From NCBI RefSeq assembly GCF_050947875.1, contig NC_134573.1, positions 49,898,115-49,962,114 of the forward strand: 64,000 nucleotides of DNA. The letters run 5' to 3'. A model generated the notes under the pieces. That model ran no database searches and was not told the origin of the DNA. It saw only the letters and a program-made list of their open reading frames with translations. The position numbers and the translations under genes are program-made. Positions 55,998 to 64,000 of the stretch are shown here, one piece after another. This DNA comes from Dermacentor variabilis. Taxonomy: Eukaryota > Arthropoda > Arachnida > Ixodida > Ixodidae. Within the stretch, counting starts at the first letter, position 1. Every line of letters begins with the position of its first letter.

Positions 55998-57364
55998 AGG
56001 GACACTAAAGGGTACTATTAAATCAAGGTAAAGTGATAAAGCAATGCTCTAGAACGTCTAAGGCGTCAACAGAGCTTTAGTAACCGAAAAATTCAGGTAA
56101 ATGCATGACACGATTTGAGACCTCCCAGCGACATTCCGGTACTAGCCCGATGACGCAGGCACTCCTCATCAAAATCATGTCACTAGTACTACCTACTCGT
56201 ATTAAAAGATCATTTCATTATGTTATAAGACGGAAGAAAATGCTAATTGTCTACTTCTGTTCGACTGTAAAAAAAATAACATTTTGATGTTACCCTTCAG
56301 TAGTATGGGTGGTCGAAAGGTTTCGTTTTCGCTCGCCTTTGCGCGCTCGACTCTGCACAGCGCGTGGTTTGTAGTTTCAGTTGCTTCGTTATCGCGTCGT
56401 GCTGCGCTGGCTCTGCTGGCTCGCGAAACTTGCATTTGGAACAAGCAGCGAGAATGCCATGTCCATGTGATGTAGCGGGATGCGCGAATGTTCCGCGGGA
56501 CTCGTCTAAGGGCAGTTGCAGTGGCGAAGCCAGCGTTACTTCTCACTGTGTCCCAACGAGTGAACCTCTCCGTTCGAAGTGGTTAAGTGCCGTACCTCTG
56601 CCACGGCGCGTTGGCAAAGAGCCGAAAAATGGCATGGTGCACTCGCTGCACTTTCGTCCAGAGGATTACGAGTTCAACGCCCACTTACCGAAGTCGTGTG
56701 GAGTGCCTTTCAGAGCAATGCTTTCCCGTAGCGCTGTTCCGTCGGTCTTGCCCGCATTCTCCGAAACGCAAGAACAGTGCGGCATTTGGTTTTCACGAAG
56801 AAAAAGCTACAAAAGTGCGAATATGTAGAGCCGTGACATACAGTTGCCGTCGTAGTAGTACGCAACGACGCCGGCAGCTCGAGCCCTCAACAGCAGGTCA
56901 CGTTCATCAGTGCTTCAATCGCTGAATTCGAGACCAGCATCACGAGCCAATGTGTCGTCGTCAGGGTCGTCCATTGCAACGAGCATCAATGCTGGCGTCA
57001 TAAAACAAAGAACCAGCTTATCGTCGCACGCTTTCCCTTCCGCTAGCCACCATAGTTCCGTTTTCGCGCTGCCGTCGGCTCTGTCTTGGCTCTGTTTCTG
57101 GCCGCGCGTTTGCGCTTTGCGCAGAAAAGCCGTAGCGCCGTCTGCGGACGCCGTTCTACTCACCGACGGCGCAACGTCACTATGAGACCATGATGTCACC
57201 ACTCCTCGATCATAGGGCGATTTGAACTGCGCTAGAGGTACGCGGACGCTTCAGAGCGCATTTTCTCCTAAAATAAGTCTCTTCGCATGAAACAAGCGTT
57301 TCGAGGTTTCTGGGATGGTATTTCATCAGTCCACGTTGACCTAATATTAACCTTTAGTGTCCCT
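55998..57364 (+). mobile_element. TTAA-flanked inverted-repeat DNA element with THAP-like frame (Kolobok-like?)
   Basis: TTAA at 55994-55997 and 57365-57368 flanks ends that are perfect inverted copies for 14 bp (AGGGACACTAAAGG) and imperfectly similar for about 40 bp. Inside is an open frame with a THAP-type zinc-finger pattern. TTAA target duplication plus a THAP transposase is the combination described for the Kolobok superfamily; piggyBac also uses TTAA but has no THAP. At 1367 bp it is too short for a full transposase, so it is a deleted copy. Confidence 0.65.
56454..56828 (+). pseudogene. THAP-like domain frame (125 codons)
   Basis: From ATG 56454: CDVAGC at residues 5-10 gives the first Cys pair; LRSKWLSAVPLP (34-50) matches the THAP Trp helix; SLHFRPEDY matches the C..HF.PEDF part, but the Cys before it reads His (VHSLHF); AVPSVLPAF near residue 95 matches the closing AVPS motif. 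THAP domains bind DNA and occur in P-element and Kolobok transposases and host factors. The altered zinc ligand and short frame suggest a relic. Confidence 0.55.
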
Positions 57365-57368
57365 TTAA

Positions 57369-59234
57369 CACCAAAATATGCAAATAAATTGAGCGAGCGG
57401 GTTTTCTGGCTTTCTTGCATTTTTCTGTTATCTTCCAGATGCGCGCTAACTTTAAAAATAATTGGTACCTAGCTGAGATTCCACGTCAAAAGCCGATTTC
57501 CTGGCAATGTTAATGAATACAATCATTACTATATGCGAGTACCGTTATTGTTTATTATTCTTTTTTTTGCAATGAAGGCTTCTAAGAAGGTGCTAGGAAA
57601 ATTCTATAAACGCAAGGTTACAACCGAATAGCAGTGAAGCATTGGCAAATGGAATTGTACATGTAGAGCTAAAAAAATGTTTTTTCCTCTCTCGTTTTAC
57701 CGTAAAATTATTCTTTCTTAGAGGACCGAAGAAAGAACCGTGGTAAGTGGACTGAATGTTTTTACCTCATTTTAATCACTGTATCATACGAAAGAGGTGA
57801 ATCAAAACGAAAATACTTCGACATCGTGCAGGAATATAAAAAAAAGATCTGTTATTTACATAATTGTCCTAACTTTGCTAACACCTGTAGGCGAAACTCC
57901 TGTTTGATCACGTTTTGTGCCCATGTCCATTCTGAGAAAATCGCCGACTTCATAAACTGCGCTTGTCGTTTGTGGCGACAGGTGACATAGCGAAGCGGTG
58001 CGTCCCGACAGGCCTTTGAAGAGAGCAGACAGATCAGGTCGAGGTTGGCTCAGACTCAGTTTTTACCCGCCACATGCTAGCCGGTGCAGGAGCGTGCCGA
58101 GCGCAGTGCTAGCGCTTGTGACGATGCAAGCTTCTGCTATTTTATTCATGCGCTGCCAATGCGGCTGCCGCTACACATTCAACAACTACATTTTCCTAAA
58201 AATGATACGTGACTCGAACAACCTATGAAACGGTATAGTAGACTGTTGCAAACACGAGTGATTCACAAATGCTTTGAGCAGTCGATCTCAAACACGAGTC
58301 ATTGCGTTTGAGTGTGTTCATGGTGTAAATATGCATATTAATTTATATAATGCAGAAATTACCCTCTGTTATATCAATACGCAATTGAGATGCTGCATGC
58401 TGCATTTCCGTTTCCCTAACGAGAACTGTGTGTGCCCCCGTCTGCCTAGGCATGGTACCTAAGCTAGCGTTGCAAAATAATAAATAACACTGACTGGCAC
58501 TCAGCGGGAAGCAATAATTAGGAGAGAATATGATATGCCCTAGCACAACGGACGTCTGTGAACTACGTGTAAAGTGTTCGTTTTAATTAAATATATTACA
58601 TGCATAAAGCTGAGTGACAAAAGCACACTTGCACTGCTCGTGTTGCACAACCCGAAGAGGCGAACGCTTTGGGCATTGAAATTAAGCAAGCCCATCTAAC
58701 TTGTCACCAAAGCAATATAGCATTTGAACTAATCCCGTAACTGCGCTCAATTACGCTTCAAAAACTGGAGAAGGTCGGCTCAAAGGCTAATTCCACCAGT
58801 TTCAACATCTGCTTACTTTGTGTCAGGAAATGCATTAGTGTTGCAGTTAAACTTGTTATTCACTGCTAAGGATAGCACTTTTTTGCAAAAATAATTGGTA
58901 GAATGGTGCATTATTTCGCCAGCTCGAAGGCATGTTTGATTTAAATTCGGTTTCGAGGATATGTGCCACGGGGATTGGCTTCTTTGTTCAATTTTTTTTT
59001 TCGTAATTCGCGTTTCTAGACTAAAATTATGGCTGTTGGCAAATTAAGCACTCACATTTTTTGTGCAAGTAGTAACCACCTCCTCACGTAATGCAGCCTT
59101 GGGAGGAAAATTTCGCTTAATAAAGAAAGAACTTCTATATCTTTCAAATATCTGTGGATGAAAAGTTCATGCGGAAATTATGTGAAGTGAAGCAGTAGCG
59201 AAGCACTTATTCATTGCTTTGCTCATAGGTGTGA
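57369..59234. other. No gene recognised
   Basis: AT-rich sequence with only short open frames. Confidence 0.5.
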
Positions 59235-59326
59235 CCTGTAGCATTGTCTTTATTTTCATCCTATGAAACGGGTAATGACAGTGAGAAAACTTGATTTCGA
59301 ATCAGAACGATTCGCGTCCGGCGAGG

Positions 59327-59763
59327 TTACGGCCAAGAGTTCTTGCCTCTCGGCGGCTTCCTTGGCCCGCTGGACTGCCCAGGGTTGCTCTTCCAGGTTC
59401 GAGCTGAGCAGCCTCGGCCTGCCATCGCGCGCGGAGGCTGTCTATGGAGGCTGCGTTTGCATTGTCTTGTATTAGTCCCTGGCATTCTCATAGCATGTGT
59501 TGTAGCGTGGCTGTGGTGCCACACACATTGCATCTATCTGTTGTGTATATTGCTGGATAAATAGCGTGCCCTTGTATCGGGCTCTTGTAGGATTTCGTTT
59601 GTAGTTGTCGCCAATGGACAGCTTGCGATCTAGTGAGTTGTGAATGGCGCGGAGGATAAGTGCATCTTTGCATCTTGTAAAGGTTGGTGATGTCCTTGAA
59701 CCTGGTCAATCTGTCTTCCCATTCCCATACTTTCAAGAACTCTGCTGAGGGGTCTACGTTCAT
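59327..59763 (-). pseudogene. LINE-C C-terminal region
   Basis: WEWEDRLTRFKDITNLYKMQR then CNVCGTTATLQHMLWEC, a CCHC-like motif at the ORF2 end. It runs into the 3' end with frame breaks. Confidence 0.7.
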
Positions 59764-59769
59764 CGCAGC

Positions 59770-60246
59770 TCAGAAAGTCAGTCCTCGAGCTACGTTGTGT
59801 GCCGCGGCGTTAGGGTTGTCCTCTCCCGTTGAGTCGGTGGTGTGGACTGGTTTCCATAGGATTTGGACGAACCTGTCTTCCCTTGTTGGTTTGTCTTTTA
59901 TGAGTATGTTTAGCACCTCAACTGAGATCCGGCCTTTCGTGAAGTTGCGTACTGCCGTCTGGGAATCGCCGATTATATAGTATGCGTTGGTTTGTGCTAT
60001 GGCTAACGCTATAGCCGCTTCCTCCGCCGTTTCGATGTGTGCCGTGTTTATAGTCAAGCTTACGCAGCATTGTCTATTGTGGTTAAGTACTGCTGCGACA
60101 AAGCTGCATTTGTGTTTGTAACGTGCAGCGTCTACAAAGACAGCATCTTTGTTCCTTCCGTAGTTCTTCGCCATGTTCTTTGCCCTGCTTTTTCTCCTGC
60201 CCTCGTGGTGCACAGGATGCATATTCTTGGGTAAGGGGGGTGCCAT
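59770..60246 (-). pseudogene. LINE-C RNase H domain
   Basis: DAVFVDAARYKHKCSFVAAV (first Asp), ETAEEAAIALAIA (Glu), YYIIGDSQTAVRNF (second Asp) and a late HNVARGLTF region. RNase H in I-clade elements removes template RNA. The core acidic residues are present. The frame is open for 158 codons. Confidence 0.82.
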
Positions 60247-60495
60247 GAGTTTGGCTCTTATTTCCTTCGGTATGTCCCGTTTCTCTCCGTGTTCTGTGTG
60301 GTAGCGTATTCCTAATTTATCTAGGATGTGCCTGCCCGCCGTCGTCTTGGAGAGGCGTTTGTATTGCGCTATACGTTACACTTCTATTAGCTCCTCTAGC
60401 GTGTTGTGCAGTAACAGCTCTAGGAGTTTCGCCGTGCTCATGCTTAGCATGAGTCCAATTGCTCGTTTATACATCTCCCTAATCAGGCCGTCTAG

Positions 60496-60984
60496 CTACT
60501 TTATTTCTGCTGCGCCCCATCTGTGGTATGCCGCCACATAAGTGATCTGCCTTATGACGAATGCCTGGATGATTCTCATAACGCTCGCTTCTTTCATTCC
60601 CTCGTGCCTGTTGGCGATTCTCCTGATCAATGGCATCGTCTGAGAAACTTTGGCTTCGATTTTGCGAACAGTTTCTCCGTTAGTGTCCTTGGCTTCTATG
60701 ATCATTCCCAACACCGTTATCTTTTCGACTTTGTGTATGGGTTGTCCATCTTGAGTGATGAGTGGTATGTTCTTGTAGGTTTGTGGGCTGTAATTGTTGG
60801 GAGGTCTCCCCTTTAACGTTGGTCTGTACAGCAACAACGCAGATTCTTCAGCCGAGTTGTTAGACCGGTGCCTTCTAGGTATTCCTCGACTGTTTTAACA
60901 GCTTCTTGTAGTCTCTGTTCAATCGATCCATCACTGCCATCATTTATCCATAGCGTGATGTCGTCTCCATAGATTGTGTGGTTA
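60496..60984 (-). pseudogene. LINE-C reverse transcriptase, C-terminal part
   Basis: NHTIYGDDITLWIND at about 60980-60935: the catalytic box is YGDD where most I-like elements have YADD; both Asp are kept. A stop near 60840 separates it from VEKITVLGMIIEAKDTN and the thumb-like region ending at 60496. Confidence 0.8.
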
Positions 60985-61138
60985 ATTTTTTATTTATCAC
61001 AATACCCACAGCGCCCGTAGGCATTACAGCGAGGGGGAGAAGGAAACAAAGAACCAATAAATAAAGCAGGCAAAACAGAACATATACCCGGAATGCTTTC
61101 ATTCTCGCACATACACACCAAAACACAAAAACACTATC

Positions 61139-61860
61139 TTACTTCAGTGGGCGTATAGAGTTTGAAAATACATCATTTGATAGAATCATTGCGACATCGG
61201 ATGGCAGCTTGTTCCATTGGCTTATGGTTCTGGGGAAAAATGACATTTTAAACGCTTCAGTTTTGCAGGCTATTTCTTTAACCTTATTTTCATGGTCCAA
61301 CCGTTGAGAAACGTAATCAGGCTTGGAAAAATATTTCCCAGGATTTATACCTGTTAGAGAGTGGAATACGTTATGAAAGAGTTTCAGTCTGAGATATTTC
61401 CTGCGTTGCTGCATAGCTCCCAACTGAGGCTTTCTTTTGCTCTTCAAACACTGAAATTCCTAGTGTAATTTGAATAAACAAATCGAACGGCTATGCTTTG
61501 AATTCTTTCTAAACAGTTCATGTCACGTGCCGTCCACGGATCCCACACTGCACAGGCATAATCCAGAACAGATCGGACATTTGATTTGTACAATGATACC
61601 TTTGTCTCCAGTGGCAACTTTTTTGCATTTCTGCGCAGGAAACCTAGAATGCGGCATGTTTAGATGTGATATGATCAATGTGACGGCTCCAAGAAAGAAC
61701 AGGTGTGAAATAAACGCCGAGACGTTTGTGCTCCTGAACAGATATTATCATGGTTGAATTTAAAGAGTAACAGAAGTCATGAGGGGCTCTTTTCCTCGAG
61801 AAACGCATATGAACGGTTTTTTTATGTTAATGTGCATGTGCCACTTGTTGCACCACTCAT
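61139..61860 (-). pseudogene. LINE-D C-terminal domain
   Basis: In broken frames: LDYACAVWDPWTARDMN near 61530, then RRKYLRLKLFHNVFHSL, DYVSQRLDHENKV and FFPRTISQWNKLPSDV, the usual C-terminal motifs of CR1/L2-type ORF2. Confidence 0.8.
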
Positions 61861-62946
61861 TTACCTTGTACAAGTCGTTTTGTAAAACATTGCATTCATG
61901 GGTAGTATGAACAGTCCTGTACAAAAAAAATAATCATCGGCAAATAGCCTGATTTGCGATGAGATACCGGAGCAAATATCATTTATATAGATAAGAAATA
62001 AAAGTGGTCCTATGACTGATCCTTGGGGCACTTCAGAGGACACATCAACTTCACGGTATGTTTTGCTATTAAGCACAACTTTTTGTTTTCTTAAATTTAA
62101 GTATTCTTTTATCCAGTTAACAACCGTACTGTTTATGTTATATATTTCCAATTTTTCTATAAGTAAAGAGTGAGGGACAGCATCGAACGCCTTCGTAAAA
62201 TCTGGAAACAAACAGTCAACAGAAAAATCCTTATCCAAAGCTCCTGCTAAATCATGCGTCAGCTCAAGCAACTGTGTTGTACAGGAAAATCCACTGCGAA
62301 ATCCATGCTGCTGGGGGCTGAGCAAAGAGTGCACGTTCATGTGGCTCATAACATTACTGTAAAGCACATGCTCAAGTATGTTACATGCAACGTTAGTAAG
62401 CGAGATAGGCTGGTAATTCAAAACAGTACTTCGCGGTCCACTTTTATGCACAGGGACGACATTGGCAAGTTTCCAGTCATCTGGTAAAGATATTTCTAGT
62501 AAATATTTAGTAAAGATTACACAGATATTTGGACACCTCCCGAGGCACAATGAAAGCAGTGCTGGTGACAAAGCATCAGGCCCAGTTTCTTTAGGCGCAT
62601 CCAATGTTCTGAGAGCTGCCTCTATTCCTCGCTGGTCGATCACGATATCGTCCATGGGCTCACCCATGGCCACAGTGTTTTGAGTGTCAACATGAGCAGC
62701 ATACACAGAACTGAAAAACGAGATAAAGCACTCCGCTTTTTCAATGTCGTTATGGATGGTAGCACCGTCGCTATTAAGAGCAGGTATTAATATTACATCT
62801 TTACTGTTCATATTGAAGAATCGCCACAGTTCTTTCGGTCTTTTATGTATACGCAGGTGCAACGTGCTAAAGCATTTATATTTGGCTGTCTTCGTAGCTA
62901 CCTTCATCTCTTCAGTTTTGTTTTTGAGTTTATCTTTAAGTTTCAA
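61861..62946 (-). pseudogene. LINE-D reverse transcriptase
   Basis: ISLPDDWKLANVVPVHKSG, QPISLTNVACNILEHVL, PQQHGFRSGFSCTTQLLEL, FTKAFDAVPHSLLIEKL, SEVPQGSVIGPLLFLIYIND and the catalytic RLFADDYFF at about 61940. Just after this the frame breaks; the rest is at 61139-61860. Confidence 0.88.
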
Positions 62947-63080
62947 CGAAGGTTTTTTTTATAAGCAGCGTAAACATCAGCTCTCTGCCTGGCCTTGCAT
63001 TTCACGTGTCGAGAACACCACGGCTTACTTTTGCTACGCCGCGCAGTCATAACCCATAATAGGACATATCTTTCACGCAT

Positions 63081-63884
63081 CTAGAGCAACTTGTTCTTAA
63101 ATACTTCCCATAATTCTTCCATATTCATGAATTCAGCCTGTGTCTCAAATACATCATAGTAGGAATCTAGAGCCAAGGTCATTTCACTGACACGTGCTTT
63201 TTGATAGCTATAGATACGCCGTGGACCACTGTTAGCAGCTCTCACATACTGCAAATTCATATCGCACAATACAACTTGGTGGTCGCTTATGCTCGGCAGC
63301 ACTACTGTAGAACGCACCGCCTCTGTCATGTTAGTGAAAAATAAATCTAAAACATTTTTTGCTCGTGTGGGCTCTAGAATTAGTTGTGTTAGCTCGAAGA
63401 GGCGACATATCTTCAACATTTCTTTACTTGACTGGCTGCAAGCGCTGGAACTGGGATCTGCCAGAGACCAATTGATTTCTGGAAGATTAAAATCACCGCC
63501 TATAACTAGATAATCGGTGCTCACTGTTTCCATTGCGACGGTAAGCTCACCTTGAATATTAACTTTGCTTCCTGGTGGGCGATAGAACGAACATACCGAT
63601 AATGACCTGCCGTTCTTCAATCTAATCTCTACCCACAACATTTCACTTTGTCTGCATTCAATATCAATTCCCCGGGAGCACATTGTCGCATCCATTAAAA
63701 TAAAAACGCCACCCCCGAAACGGTTTCTGCCCTTACGGTAACAAAAAAAGCCCCTGGGAAATACTTCATTATCCTCAAAGTCAGCATCGAGCCAGGATTC
63801 AGATCCAAGAACCACAGTTGGACTCGACATATCAACGAGACTAGAAAATTCATCACCTTTATTTCTTATGCTTCTGCAATTCAC
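63081..63884 (-). pseudogene. LINE-D endonuclease
   Basis: MNCRSIRNKGDEFSSLV (first Asn), GSESWLD (Glu), SFYRPPGS, IGGDFNLPEINW and SISDHQVVL (late Asp-His) give the APE-nuclease pattern. Open for 268 codons, then a break to the RT frame near 63080-62950. Confidence 0.86.
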
Positions 63885-64000
63885 AATAAGAAAAGAAAGC
63901 GCGGCCCATCCGCTTTCAGTTCCTGTTAGTCTGCTTGTACAACTTGGTCCAGGGATTCATTATAGACGTATTTTACCTTATTTATGTAAGGTAAAAGTTC

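Larger units (their letters stand above)
59235..60984 (-). mobile_element. LINE-C: I-like LINE with RNase H, interrupted by LINE-D
   Basis: Keeps the end of RT, the tether, an RNase H domain and a C-terminal Cys/His motif, then a 3' end with AAAATAAAGACAATG near 59250. The upstream part is cut at 60984 by the tail of LINE-D. Confidence 0.82.
60985..64000 (-). mobile_element. LINE-D: CR1/L2-like LINE, continues beyond the window
   Basis: The 3' tail TGATAAATAAAAAATTAAC meets LINE-C at 60984. Order (right to left): endonuclease, RT, C-terminal domain, 3' UTR. The 5' end is outside the window. Confidence 0.88.

Overview
The window is animal nuclear DNA, most likely from a hard tick (inference). 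It has long introns, AT/GT microsatellites, tRNA-headed SINEs of a type I associate with ticks, and a dense mix of Ty3/Gypsy, CR1-like, Tx1/L1-like, I-like and Penelope-like retroelements with small inverted-repeat DNA elements. I see no bacterial signals, rRNA, CRISPR array or intact tRNA gene.

The main result is a host gene concealed among transposons. Five plus-strand exons with GT..AG borders (22531-22584, 23898-24006, 39859-39950, 53190-53294, 53369-53542) join in compatible phases into one 534-nt frame encoding a 177-residue protein with four predicted membrane segments. An AATAAA lies 55 bp after the stop. Introns 2 and 3 (15.9 and 13.2 kb) are largely filled with transposons.

Layout. 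1-5843: no recognised gene. 5844-6820: DNA element family A, copy 1. 7996-8127: a short inverted-repeat element. 8358-12796: Gypsy-1 (plus), broken by an 888-bp insertion and cut short by a GC-rich repeat. 14060-17936: Gypsy-2 (minus), abutting an AT microsatellite. 18.0-20.5 kb: microsatellites and their linked repeat. 22.5-53.6 kb: the host gene. Intron 2 holds Gypsy-3 (24696-33012, two 150-bp LTRs, ATAT on both sides), which carries a SINE-type repeat (itself split by a Tx1/L1-like LINE), a Penelope-like element and family A copy 2. Intron 2 also holds Gypsy-4 (33055-38006, minus), broken by a SINE and a 1.95-kb insertion. Intron 3 holds a SINE, CR1-A (41240-45180, minus), a GC-rich repeat and LINE-B (47565-50515, plus). 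53.8-54.2 kb: a LINE 3' fragment. 55998-57364: a TTAA-flanked inverted-repeat element with a THAP-like reading frame. 59235-60984: I-like LINE-C (minus), interrupted by LINE-D (60985 to beyond the window, minus).

Nearly all retroelement reading frames carry stops, frameshifts or lost catalytic residues, so they are relics. The nesting gives a relative order of insertions. The host gene is the only set of reading frames here that looks maintained.
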